Source: Thermoanaerobaculales bacterium
Lineage (GTDB): Bacteria > Acidobacteriota > Thermoanaerobaculia > Thermoanaerobaculales > Sulfomarinibacteraceae
Assembly: GCA_024763555.1 (NCBI GenBank)
Contig: JANTFG010000005.1
Location: forward strand, 1 to 32,084
Length of the DNA stretch: 32,084 bases
Direction: 5' to 3'
Below, one piece after another: positions 8,111 to 17,742 of this stretch. The translations under genes and the position numbers were made by a program. Under the pieces are notes generated by a model. That model saw only the letters and a list, made by a program, of their open reading frames with translations, was not told where the DNA came from and did not search any database. The first letter of the stretch is position 1; each line of letters starts with the position of its first letter.

Positions 8111-10648
8111 TTAGTGCTCGGGCTGATCCTTCATGAGGCGGCCGTCCTCCGTTATCTCGGGATGGCGGGCATGCTCGACACTCTCTTCGAAGGATTGTCC
8201 GTAGAGTTCGGGATGGAGGTAGTGCCCCTGCTCGACCTCGGGCTTGGTTTGCTCCACCGGAATACGGTGAGCCTCCGCCCAGGCGTCGTGCCGGATGCCC
8301 GTGACCTGCCAGGAAACCTCGATGCTCGGAGCGCTGGTCTGGATGACGAAGCTGTTGTTTTCGATCTTTTGCACGACTCGAGCCAGCGCCCATTGGTCGC
8401 CCCCCTGGATCACCGTCAACTGATAGCGGAAATCCCGGTTGAGTGCCTGGAACCACTTGGGCAACACCACCGTGGCATACCCCCGATCGTCAGTCATGAC
8501 GTTCCCGTTATAGATGTCCATCATGTCGGGAGATTCCACGAACGAATGGTAGAGGTACTTGTGCTCCGGATCCAGCGGATGGTCAATCTTGAACGACCCA
8601 CCGCCCTTGGAGATGCTGCCGCCCACTGAAAGGTCCCCGTTGATATGCACATCGCCGTTGAGCCAGGCAGCCAAGCCGGAGGAGGGAGCGTAGCCGTAAA
8701 GGCCTGTTCCCCCGCTGCCGTTGCAGTACCCCGAGACACCCAGGCCGTTCGTGACGCTCGATTCACCGACCACGCCAGCGTAGGTTGTGCCGGTTTGGAC
8801 TCCATCAATGACTGCATGGGATGCGCTGCTCATCACGGTGAGCCAGCCGGCGACATCGACGTTCCCGGAGAACTTCCCTGCCAGGCCTGACCCTCCGGTA
8901 CTGATTCCCCAGACTCCGTAGCCTCCACTGCTCTCATTCTGTCCGGCGATACCGGCATGACCGCTGCCGCTGGCCTGGCCCAGGACTCCATAGGTCCCGC
9001 CGGTACCAAGAACGCCGGCATCCCCGGTACCGGAGGTGCTACCGTACACGCCATGGGCGCTCGAACTGATGAACCGGCCTCCGTAGCCGCTGGTGCTCTC
9101 GCCGTGAACGCCGGTGTGGTCACCGGCGCCGACACCCCTCACGCCATAGTCGGGTGTGCCGAGGTTGGCGTAGTTGCCGCTGGAACTGTTATTCCCGCTC
9201 ACCCCGACGCCACTCGCGCTGTAGCCGTAGACGCCGGTGTTGACGTTGCTCTTGCCGTAAACACCGGCGTTGCTGTTGCTCTCACCCCAAATACCCATGC
9301 CGCCGTTTGTGTGGGTCACCTTGAAAGCCGGGTTGCCGGAGCTTGTCGTTCCCGAGTACGGCAGGGTCATCCCTTCATCGGCCGCCCAACTCACGGACGA
9401 GCCGTTAAATTTCAGTACCTGGTCCGAACTCGCACCGGCACCGCTGATTTTCGAGTTTGTGACAGCGCCATCGGCAATCATGCTTGAAACGATCCCGTCG
9501 TTGGCGACCGACAGCGTCACGTCCCCCGATGAACCTCCGCCGGTCAAGCCGACGCCTGCGTTGACCGCCGTGATCTCATCGCTCCCGCCGCCGCTTGTCG
9601 TCTCGTCATCGGCCCAGGTCACGGAGGATCCATTGTACTTGAGCACCTGGCCGGAGGAAGCGCCGGCGCCGCTAATCTTTGAGGTTGTGACGGCGCCATC
9701 CTTGATCTTGGCGGTCTTGACGGCATTTTCGGAGATCTTTGGTCCGGTGATGCCTCCATCAGCGATTGACAGCGTCACATCGCCCGAAGTCCCACCACCT
9801 TCAAGTCCATCACCTGCGTTGACCGCAGTGATGTCGCCGTCACCGGCCCCGCTAGGTACATCCACGGTCATCTCGAAGGTTGATGGATCCTGAGAGGCGT
9901 TGGCAATCCCGGAGCCGAAGACGATGGCCTGACCGGTGCTCTCGGGACGGAGGTAGAAGTGGAGCTTCGCATTCTCCGAAGTTGTGCTCCCGACCCCTTC
10001 CAGGTCCGAGACGTTGACCTGCATGACCCCATACGGACCAAGACTGTATACCTTGGCACCGAGACCGCTGCTGTTACCGTCGACAAGCGTTACCTCCAGA
10101 GTTACCTCGTGTCCCGAGGTCTCGACGATGCCGAAGTTGTAGCGGAAGGCGCCGTCTTCAGCCTGGTTGACTCCGAGTACGTCGGTATAGCGTCCGGGTT
10201 TGAGGGAGAAGGAGGTCGGCAGTGCGCAGAAGAACTGCCCTTGCGTCGCTGATGGATCGGAACCCTCCTGGTTATAAATCCGGGAGTTGACAATCACATC
10301 GGTGCTGGAGGTGACGCGCAAGGCTCCGTACCCCTCAAGCCCGAAGAGGGTCCAGACGGCATCGTCAAAGCGAAGCGTATCGCCCTGTTGGACCGTAATA
10401 CTGTAGGTGCCGGCGGGCGCAGGATTGCTCTCCCCTCGGGGCAAGAACTGCACCTGGCAGTCCGCCGGCGAACTCCCGGGATTGCTGATCCAGACTGTGG
10501 TCCTCCACTGGGACCCTCCCGCGCCCCTTCCGTGTCCAACCGAGGCCACGAAGACGTCCGTCCCTGCAAAACCGGCCCAGCCCGTCGACCCGACGAGGAC
10601 GGCCAGAACGAAGACTGCCAGAATTGTTGCTGTTCGTGTCTGTCTCAT
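8111..10648 (-). CDS. Large secreted mosaic protein: signal peptide, N-terminal beta domain, tail-fibre-like repeats, conserved C-terminal domain
   Basis: Signal peptide; two units of ITAVNAG.GL.GGG.SGDVTLS...KISGAGASS.QVLK.NGSSV.WA; GVYGYS/GVHGES-type repeats; C-terminal FKIDHPLDPEHKYLYHSFVESPDMMDIYNGNV; RBS GGAGG-like upstream. Confidence 0.88.
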   Translation of the reverse strand: MRQTRTATILAVFVLAVLVGSTGWAGFAGTDVFVASVGHGRGAGGSQWRTTVWISNPGSSPADCQVQFLPRGESNPAPAGTYSITVQQGDTLRFDDAVWTLFGLEGYGALRVTSSTDVIVNSRIYNQEGSDPSATQGQFFCALPTSFSLKPGRYTDVLGVNQAEDGAFRYNFGIVETSGHEVTLEVTLVDGNSSGLGAKVYSLGPYGVMQVNVSDLEGVGSTTSENAKLHFYLRPESTGQAIVFGSGIANASQDPSTFEMTVDVPSGAGDGDITAVNAGDGLEGGGTSGDVTLSIADGGITGPKISENAVKTAKIKDGAVTTSKISGAGASSGQVLKYNGSSVTWADDETTSGGGSDEITAVNAGVGLTGGGSSGDVTLSVANDGIVSSMIADGAVTNSKISGAGASSDQVLKFNGSSVSWAADEGMTLPYSGTTSSGNPAFKVTHTNGGMGIWGESNSNAGVYGKSNVNTGVYGYSASGVGVSGNNSSSGNYANLGTPDYGVRGVGAGDHTGVHGESTSGYGGRFISSSAHGVYGSTSGTGDAGVLGTGGTYGVLGQASGSGHAGIAGQNESSGGYGVWGISTGGSGLAGKFSGNVDVAGWLTVMSSASHAVIDGVQTGTTYAGVVGESSVTNGLGVSGYCNGSGGTGLYGYAPSSGLAAWLNGDVHINGDLSVGGSISKGGGSFKIDHPLDPEHKYLYHSFVESPDMMDIYNGNVMTDDRGYATVVLPKWFQALNRDFRYQLTVIQGGDQWALARVVQKIENNSFVIQTSAPSIEVSWQVTGIRHDAWAEAHRIPVEQTKPEVEQGHYLHPELYGQSFEESVEHARHPEITEDGRLMKDQPEH
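9374..9838 (-). repeat. Two tandem internal protein repeats inside the 8111-10648 CDS
   Basis: GDITAVNAGDGLEGGGTSGDVTLSIADGGI...KISGAGASSGQVLKYNGSSVTWADDE and DEITAVNAGVGLTGGGSSGDVTLSVANDGI...KISGAGASSDQVLKFNGSSVSWAADE. Confidence 0.9.
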
Positions 10649-10802
10649 GCGAACCTCCTTTTCTTCTCTCCCAACATCGGTCGATCACGCCCAAACGTCC
10701 ATGCCCAATCGCGACAAGGACATGATCAAAAGCGACATTTTCGGGGCCCATCAAATGTAAGGGGCCCAAGCGCACCGGTCGACCGGCCTCGTTGGATTTC
10801 GC

Positions 10803-12206
10803 CTACTGCAGCGGAGAGGCGAGCCGGGCGAGGTTGACTCCCACTTTGAACCAGAAGGAGCGATTGTCCCGGTCTGAGGGCTGCATCCGGCGGGACACTG
10901 CAAAATCATCCAGGAACATGTCCTCGACAGTGGCGGCAAAGGCCTCATCGGGAACAAAAGCGGTGATCTCAAAATTGAGTCGAAACGAGCGGTTGTCAAA
11001 ATTGGCCGTGCCGACCGAAGCGACGCGATGGTCGACCAACATGACCTTTTCGTGAAGAAAGCCCCTGGTGTAGCGGTAAAACTGGACCCCCGTGATGGAT
11101 GCTTCGTCAAAGTAGGAAAAGGCGGAGAGGTAGACCGCCGGGTGATCCGGTTTGTCCGGGATGAGGATGCGAACATCAACGCCGCGGAGACCGGCAAGCT
11201 GAAGGGCCGCCATGACCGCCTTGTCGGGCACGAAATAGGGGCTGGAGATCCAGATGCGTTCCCTGGCGGAGTTGATTGCGTCGATAAACATCAGGCCGGC
11301 TGTTTCCAGCCGGTCGGCCGGGCCTGTCGGAATCACAAGCACATCCACCCCATTCTCGACAATATGCTGCGATTTCCATTCGAGATCGAGGACCGCGTCG
11401 GTGGCCCAGTGCCAGTCCTCGAAGAAAGAGAGCTGTACCGCCAGGGTCGCCGGACCTTCAATCCGGAGGTGGGTGTCCCTCCACTGGCCCAGCGGTCCCT
11501 TCCCGAGGTAGTCGTCGCCGACGTTGTGGCCACCGATCCATGTCGTGTGCCCATCGGCGATGACGATTTTGCGGTGATTCCGAAAGTTGATCTGGAAACG
11601 GTTGTGCGGCCCCTTGCGGCTATGAAAATCGGAGACCCCCACGCCGGCTTCCCTGAGTTCCCTGATATAGCGCTTCGGGAGCTTCCGGCATCCGACTTCG
11701 TCGTAAAGAAAATAAACCCGAAGGCCTTCCCGCACTTTTGCGATCAGCAGCGCCTTGAGCTTACGGCCGAGATCGTCGTCCCTGACGATAAAGAACTGGA
11801 CCAGCACGTAGTTTTTCGCCCCTTTGATTCCCCTGAAAATACTTTCAAAGGTGACCTCACCGTTGATGAGGAGCTCAACTCTGTTGCTCCGAATGCCGGG
11901 CATTTCCGCGAGAAGCTCGGCGGCTTGTGCGGCGCCGCTCCTAGCCCCCGTGGAACGAAGGGCCTTTGTTTCAGCCATTGCCGTCTCGACGATATGCCGG
12001 ATCTTGAGGTCACGCGCCTTTCGTGCGGTGACATAACCCTGGAATCTGCTGCGACCTAGGATCCAGTAGGCCGGCACCGACAGATAGGGGAATGTATTGA
12101 GCGAAACGACCCAAGCGATAGTGCCCTGGGAGCTTCGGGTACTCATAAGGGCATGGATCGAAGACATGAAGCCGACCAGATGAAACATGATGATGATGAC
12201 GTACAC
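10803..12206 (-). CDS. cls: Cardiolipin synthase (phospholipase D superfamily)
   Basis: Two HKD motifs: NHRKIVIADGHTTWIGGHNVGDDYLG and LHEKVMLVDHRVASVGTANFDNRS; N-terminal hydrophobic segments. Confidence 0.92.
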   Translation of the reverse strand: MYVIIIMFHLVGFMSSIHALMSTRSSQGTIAWVVSLNTFPYLSVPAYWILGRSRFQGYVTARKARDLKIRHIVETAMAETKALRSTGARSGAAQAAELLAEMPGIRSNRVELLINGEVTFESIFRGIKGAKNYVLVQFFIVRDDDLGRKLKALLIAKVREGLRVYFLYDEVGCRKLPKRYIRELREAGVGVSDFHSRKGPHNRFQINFRNHRKIVIADGHTTWIGGHNVGDDYLGKGPLGQWRDTHLRIEGPATLAVQLSFFEDWHWATDAVLDLEWKSQHIVENGVDVLVIPTGPADRLETAGLMFIDAINSARERIWISSPYFVPDKAVMAALQLAGLRGVDVRILIPDKPDHPAVYLSAFSYFDEASITGVQFYRYTRGFLHEKVMLVDHRVASVGTANFDNRSFRLNFEITAFVPDEAFAATVEDMFLDDFAVSRRMQPSDRDNRSFWFKVGVNLARLASPLQ

Positions 12207-12289
12207 GATGATCCTCCGTCAGCTCTGACAAATCATCCTCGTAGTCCAGCATGACCCGAATTCAACGCTTTCTTCCATCAGTTGTTCCG

Positions 12290-13495
12290 TCAGCCGGACG
12301 GAATTCCGAAAGCAAAGACTAGGAAACACATCAAAGCCAGGAAAGCAAAGAACACCAGACGATGCAACCGGCGAGACGAGTCTTTCAACTGAAAGGCGAC
12401 GACCCACGCGACAATACACTGCAGAGAGTAGAACAGTGCGAAGGCCCGCGATGCGTAGGCGATGATCTGGTTCACGTTTGTTGACCAGGTCATGACGACT
12501 GTAATAATGAGAATCAGTGAATAGGCATAGCGCGATGATATCTTTCGCTCACTGATGTCTTCGATCAAACCCCCGGCGCCTTCGGTGTCGGCGACTGCTG
12601 CGGTGAACTGGCTGCCGATCGCGGCCACAGCGAGCAGAAATGGAAGAACGAGAGCCACAGGCCGTGTCATGTCGATGATGGCCGTTACATCTGCGCCCAG
12701 GCCGCTCTTGAAAAGTACCGTCGCCAGCGCGATGAACACCAGGTAGATGACGCTGGAGATGAGCTGGGCGTTGCGCATGGTCGCGATACGCTGCTCGGCG
12801 GGATGCTCATCTCCCAGGTACCGCGACGTTTCGAAGCCCTGAACCACGATCAGCAATCCGAGAAGGACCCGGATGTCGTGAAGATCGATACCCGAAGAGA
12901 GGGACGGGAGCGCCCATGTACCGGCCAGCGCCAGGTGAACATTGTAAACCGCAAGAGAAGCGATCAGAGCACCGATCGCGCCCAGATTCAAGGCGACGGC
13001 AAATTTCTCGATGGCTTCCAGCTCTTTCAACCCGCGCCAGATACCAACCACACCGATGCCAACCAGCATGGCCGTGGTCAGGCTTCGTGCCGCCACCTCG
13101 CTATGGAGGCCAACCGCCTTGAACACGAAGGCAGCCATCAATTCGAGATAATAGGTCACCGAGATGAAATACGCTGCGACAAGCACGATGCGAGAGAGGA
13201 AGGCGATGTTTTGTGCATGGCCGTGTTCTGCTGTTTCGATAGGCTCGAAATGGCGGATGTTGAAGCGAATCGCGCCACCCACCAAGAAGGCCAGCACGAG
13301 CAGTAGGGCCATAAACAGGATCGCCAGGTTACCGACGATTCCCGCGAGCAGGGGTGCGCTGACGAGAAAGCCGCTGCCCATGATCGAGGCCAACGGGGTC
13401 ACTGTGGCCTTCCAGTTCGAGGACGACGCCAGGCGCGGGGAAAAAGCCAGGTAGGCGCCGATGACCAGTCCGGTGAGAATGACAAACAGATTCAT
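12290..13495 (-). CDS. Multi-pass permease, APC-superfamily-like
   Basis: About 10-12 hydrophobic segments; GSGFLVSAPLLAG and QGFETSRYLGDE resemble APC transporters. Confidence 0.65.
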   Translation of the reverse strand: MNLFVILTGLVIGAYLAFSPRLASSSNWKATVTPLASIMGSGFLVSAPLLAGIVGNLAILFMALLLVLAFLVGGAIRFNIRHFEPIETAEHGHAQNIAFLSRIVLVAAYFISVTYYLELMAAFVFKAVGLHSEVAARSLTTAMLVGIGVVGIWRGLKELEAIEKFAVALNLGAIGALIASLAVYNVHLALAGTWALPSLSSGIDLHDIRVLLGLLIVVQGFETSRYLGDEHPAEQRIATMRNAQLISSVIYLVFIALATVLFKSGLGADVTAIIDMTRPVALVLPFLLAVAAIGSQFTAAVADTEGAGGLIEDISERKISSRYAYSLILIITVVMTWSTNVNQIIAYASRAFALFYSLQCIVAWVVAFQLKDSSRRLHRLVFFAFLALMCFLVFAFGIPSG

Positions 13496-13650
13496 TACGT
13501 TGTGACCTCCAAGGCCGGCAGTTGCACGTCCGGCTGCCGCCAGTCTGCCATTCTCCGCTCCTCAGCGTATGCTCGGCACATGACGATATCACAGAGCATC
13601 TGTTTGGGACCACGAGGCGATTTTGCGTCACGTGAAAATGGTGCGGGTTT

Positions 13651-15208
13651 CTATTCGAGGTTCAGGACTGAGAAAAAGGATTCAACTGCGGCCGGGTCGA
13701 AATCAGTGCCCGATCGTTCCCTGATATAGGCGATGATTTTCTCTTCTGGCCAGGCCTTCCGATTTGGTCGATCGACGTGCAACGCGTCCCAGACATCGAC
13801 GACCGCGAAGATTCTGGCTGCCAGCGGGATGTCCTCGGCTTTCAGCCCTCCGGGATACCCGGATCCGTTCCATCGTTCGTGATGGCGGTGGGGGATGTCG
13901 AGTGCGGGCTCGAGGTAGGAGATTCGTGACAGCATTTCCCGGGCCAGGGCCGGATGCGTCTTCATCACATCCCATTCTTCTTTCGTCAAGGGTCCTGCCT
14001 TTTTCAGGATATTGTCCGGGATGGCCATTTTTCCGATATCATGAAGCAGGGCCCCACGAAAGAGGTGCGTCAGGGATTCTTCATCCAGCCCCAGCTTCCT
14101 CCCGACCAGTTGGGAGAGATCCGCAACCCGTCGTGTATGCCCCTCGGTGTCGTGTATGCCCCTCGGTGTCTCTGTCACGGAGTTCCAGTACACGTGCCCA
14201 GCCTTCCAGTGTTTCCTCGTAGGCCTCCTTCAGCTCCCGGTTACTTTTCTCCAGTTCGTTGGCATCGAAGAGGAGTTCCTCGAGAAGGGCGTGGTTTTCG
14301 ATCGCCCGTGCAATGTGAGCGGCGGCGACCCTGAGAAGGGCAATCTCTTCATCAGACCAGGTCCGCGCCGTCATGCAGCAGTCAAAACCAATGTAGCCGA
14401 ACCAGTACTCCGAAACGAAGAGCGGGATCAGCAGGATGGACTTGATCGAATATGACTCCAGTCGTGCCTGCTCCGATTCGGGCAGATCCCCGAGGTCTCC
14501 AGCCAGGATCCTGCCGGAGCCGAGAACTTCAACCCAGCGTTTGAGACCTTTGGCAACATAGGGCAGTTTCTTCAGCCTGGAGATGGGCACCGGCCCGGAG
14601 GGCGTCGAATCCCGTGTCCAGTAGGCGAACTGGGAGCATTCGAGCTCTCCATGTTCACCTTTACTGTTCTCGAAGATATAGGTTCTGCTGACCTCGGCTG
14701 CCTCTCCAAGGAGTCGAAGAACTTCAGGCAGGGCACCCAGGACATCTTCTGACTCGATGATCCGGGTTGAAATCTCGGCCAGGCAGCTGAGGTATCGGCC
14801 CCGGGTTTCCAGAGCATGGCGGGCCCTGATGTCCTCGGTGACATCCCTGGCGACGGCCACCATCTCGACCGGCTCTCCATCCTCGTTGCGGAGAATCGTT
14901 GTTGTCATCAGTGTTTCGAACTCTCGACCGGATCGTGTGATATGACCGACACGTCCCTGGTGGCGCCCGAATCGCCGGACCCTCTCGTTGAAAGGGATGA
15001 CATCTTCGACCATCTGCCGCTTGGAGTGAAAGACGGAGAGATTGAGGCCGATCAGCTCCTCCCTGGAGCTTTCGTGCATCTCGGCCCAGGCATCATTGAC
15101 GTAGGTGATCGTCCCGTCGAAAGTTGCGACGGCCACGCCTTCTCCGACCTGACCGATGATCTTCGCCATGTGTTCGGTGGATTTGGCTGTCGTCATATCC
15201 TTCCCCAT
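13651..15208 (-). pseudogene. PAS-GAF-HD-GYP signalling protein split by a frameshift (19-bp tandem duplication)
   Basis: ORF 14081-15208 (PAS + GAF, ending ...LELRDRDTEGHT) and ORF 13651-14193 (HD, HHERWNGSGYPGG, DVWDAL) are in different frames; removing one 19-nt copy gives a continuous 513-codon frame reading DRDTEGHTRRVADLSQLVGRKLGLDE. Confidence 0.88.
14132..14169. repeat. Exact 19-bp tandem duplication (CGTGTATGCCCCTCGGTGT x2)
   Basis: 14132-14150 is identical to 14151-14169. Confidence 0.98.
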
Positions 15209-15380
15209 GAGATTACAGTTCAGTATACGTCATTCTTTGCCCGACGGGATTCGCCCGGCCGGCTTCCGAGGCGGAGCGCTCGAGGGTGTCCGCCGGATGC
15301 CGAAGTTTCTGGCCCTGACCATCTCTCGTGGTTGAGGTTGCGATCGTCCTCTCCCTCCCCCACGGGATTCGCGATTACAG

Positions 15381-15544
15381 ATTACAAAGGACATTACTCA
15401 GCAGATTGAAAATCCGGAGTACAGGCCATCGGTTCAAGCGCATTTTGCTGGGACATATTTCTTTTGGGGGGATGTTGGGGTCGAAGCTCACCGGGTTGAG
15501 ACTTCCCTCCTTGGTGGGTTCTGCTGAGTACCGTCCCTTGTAAT
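15381..15544. repeat. Imperfect 25-nt inverted repeat pair bounding a 164-bp segment (MITE-like remnant)
   Basis: ATTACAAAGGACATTACTCAGCAGA (15381-15405) versus the reverse complement of 15520-15544, ATTACAAGGGACGGTACTCAGCAGA (22/25 identical). Confidence 0.75.
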
Positions 15545-15738
15545 TTGTAAGTTCCCAGATCAGCTGCTGCGGCAGAGTCAGAGGGCACAATCAGCGACTG
15601 TGACAGCATCAGCGACGGCAACCGCAGTCGGCGCCGGTTCCGGCAGCAGCCTCCGGTTTTCTGCTTCAATGAGCAGCCTCCGCCGCACCTGTGACCGAGG
15701 TTACAGCAGCTTTCGGTCAAGAGTGCGATGATGGACAG

Positions 15739-17511
15739 ATGAACCCATCATTGAGGATTACCTGCCTGCTCGTGGCCACACTGTTCCTGAAACCTTCGAT
15801 CTCAAAATGCCAGAACGCCTCGACTCCGGGTGAACTTGAGACATACTCGACACTCTACTCGGTGGGTATGGAATGGAGCATCGAGGGCGACGCCAACCAC
15901 GATGCGGCATGTTCTGTTGCCTATCGAGTCCAGGATGAAACCGTCTGGAAGGTTGCTTCGCACCTCTTTCGGATTGACTACACACCACCTGATCCGGTCG
16001 GCTCGATGACAGAGCATTTCAACGGATTGAACGGGAGTGTTCTCTTTCTTGAACCCTCGACGACCTACGAGCTGCGCCTGGAACTAACCGATCCGGATGG
16101 TGGTTCTGAGAGCCGCCGGACCTTCATCACAACCCGCGCAATCCCAACAAAAGCTGCGAATTCAACAGTCTTGCACGTCATTCCGGGATCAGGCGGCGGA
16201 ACGGGAACCTCGGCCGACCCTTACCAGGGCATCGAATTCGCCCAGAGTCACGCATCGCCCGGTTCGATCTTCAAGCTCCATACGGGAACCTACCAGGGCT
16301 TTGCCCCGGATGGGGAGATCGAATTCAACGTTCCCGGCACGAGCAACCAGTACATCGTCTGGCAGGCGGCCGGAGACGGCGAGGTGATCTTCGACGACAT
16401 CGTCAGGATCGCCGCAGATTTTGTCTGGCTCGAGGGCATCCACGTCCGGGGCCACGCAGGTGTCGATGACGAATTTGCACTCTTGACCTATGGTTCACCG
16501 GAGTATGTCGTCATTTCCAGGTGTCTCTTTACAGATTTTCACTACAGCATCACGCTCAACCACGGTGGCGCCAACTGGGTAATCACCGATAACACGATCG
16601 TCGGCGACAAGGATGTCATCGGCAACCCGGACGACTCCACAAGTTGGTCCGGCGAGGGTATCGAGTTGGAATTCACCGGCGGACACACCGTGGCCCACAA
16701 CAGCATCTCCCGCGTCGCCGACGGAATTTCGTCATCCCTGATTAATACCGACATCTTCGGCAATGAGATTTTCGACGTCACGGACGACGGCATCGAGCCC
16801 GATTCGGGTTATGCCAACATCCGCATCTGGGGCAATCGTGTCTCCAACGCCCGCCACGCAGGCATCAGTTTCCAGCCGATGAACGGTGGCCCCTGGTACA
16901 TCTTGAGGAACCAGGTCGCCGCCGGTAATGAGGCCCTGAAGCTGCGCGAAAGCACCCGAGCCCTGATCGCCCACAACGTCTTTGTCGGTTGGGAAGGCGT
17001 CCAGGCCTACGGCTCCGAGAGACTCTTGAACTTTCAGTCGAACAACAACCTCTGGGTCTCTGTGCAGGACCGCTATGCCTGGGAAAACGGTGAGGGTGGC
17101 GCCGCAACCTGGCGCACAAATCTGGACTTCGACGGCTTCGACTGGGGAAACTCGTACTACGCCTTCAAGTGGGGTTCCGATCAGCGCTACGTCGACCTGC
17201 AGGAGTTCACCGCAGCAACGGGACTGGAGTCCCACGGAGTCCACGTCGATCGCGACACCTGCTTCGCGACCTTCGACATCCCCCTGGCTCCCCCGCAGTC
17301 AATGCCCTTCCAATTCATGACGCTTGCGGAGGGCTCCGGGGCCATCGACGCCGGAGTGCCCCTGGCCAACATCAACGACGATTTTCTGGGAGCGGCGCCC
17401 GACCTCGGCGCCTACGAGAAGGGTCGGGGCCTCCCCTCCTATGGCCCGAGACCAGTGGCTCTTCTCTTTGAGGACGGTTTCGAGAGCGGCGATACCAGCG
17501 CCTGGGATTGA
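15739..17511 (+). CDS. Secreted parallel beta-helix protein with C-terminal DGFESG-type motif
   Basis: Signal peptide MNPSLRITCLLVATLFLKPSIS; right-handed beta-helix-like repeats (TDNTIVG, AHNSISRVADGI, NIRIWGNRVSNARHAGI); C-terminus LLFEDGFESGDTSAWD. The track ORF starts at 15691. Confidence 0.82.
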   Translation: MNPSLRITCLLVATLFLKPSISKCQNASTPGELETYSTLYSVGMEWSIEGDANHDAACSVAYRVQDETVWKVASHLFRIDYTPPDPVGSMTEHFNGLNGSVLFLEPSTTYELRLELTDPDGGSESRRTFITTRAIPTKAANSTVLHVIPGSGGGTGTSADPYQGIEFAQSHASPGSIFKLHTGTYQGFAPDGEIEFNVPGTSNQYIVWQAAGDGEVIFDDIVRIAADFVWLEGIHVRGHAGVDDEFALLTYGSPEYVVISRCLFTDFHYSITLNHGGANWVITDNTIVGDKDVIGNPDDSTSWSGEGIELEFTGGHTVAHNSISRVADGISSSLINTDIFGNEIFDVTDDGIEPDSGYANIRIWGNRVSNARHAGISFQPMNGGPWYILRNQVAAGNEALKLRESTRALIAHNVFVGWEGVQAYGSERLLNFQSNNNLWVSVQDRYAWENGEGGAATWRTNLDFDGFDWGNSYYAFKWGSDQRYVDLQEFTAATGLESHGVHVDRDTCFATFDIPLAPPQSMPFQFMTLAEGSGAIDAGVPLANINDDFLGAAPDLGAYEKGRGLPSYGPRPVALLFEDGFESGDTSAWD

Positions 17512-17742
17512 ATCCGCGGACGGCGGATGCTGCAACCTGCTCGGAGGCAGTCACCCCCTTCACCTGGCGACTCGATCCCCTCGTGGATTCCGTGCCCGGG
17601 TCGAAAGGAGGCCTACTGCGGGCCCATCATGATCGGAGCTCCTCATCGCGGTGTCCGGGTCATCAGCAAGTGCCCGAACAGGGCCAAGAGAAACACCACC
17701 GAGAAGAGCGGACCTTACACTTATGCTGAAGTCCCTCCGAGA

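Noticed and set aside
9270-9893. 207-aa plus-strand ORF with P/S/A repeats
   Set aside because: Shadow of the internal repeats of the 8111-10648 minus-strand CDS.
10775-10786. 12-bp perfect palindrome CCGGTCGACCGG
   Set aside because: Short GC-rich palindrome just upstream of nothing specific; expected by chance in this composition.
11028-12059. 343-aa plus-strand ORF
   Set aside because: Antisense to cardiolipin synthase, which has both HKD motifs.
15691-15738. Upstream extension MTEVTAAFGQECDDGQ resembling a Cys-rich ECDDG motif
   Set aside because: Immediately precedes a good signal-peptide start (15739); one short match is not enough to call a domain fragment.
17512-17742. Possible small ORFs (e.g. 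17508-17729) between convergent genes
   Set aside because: No RBS, no recognisable motif, all frames look random.
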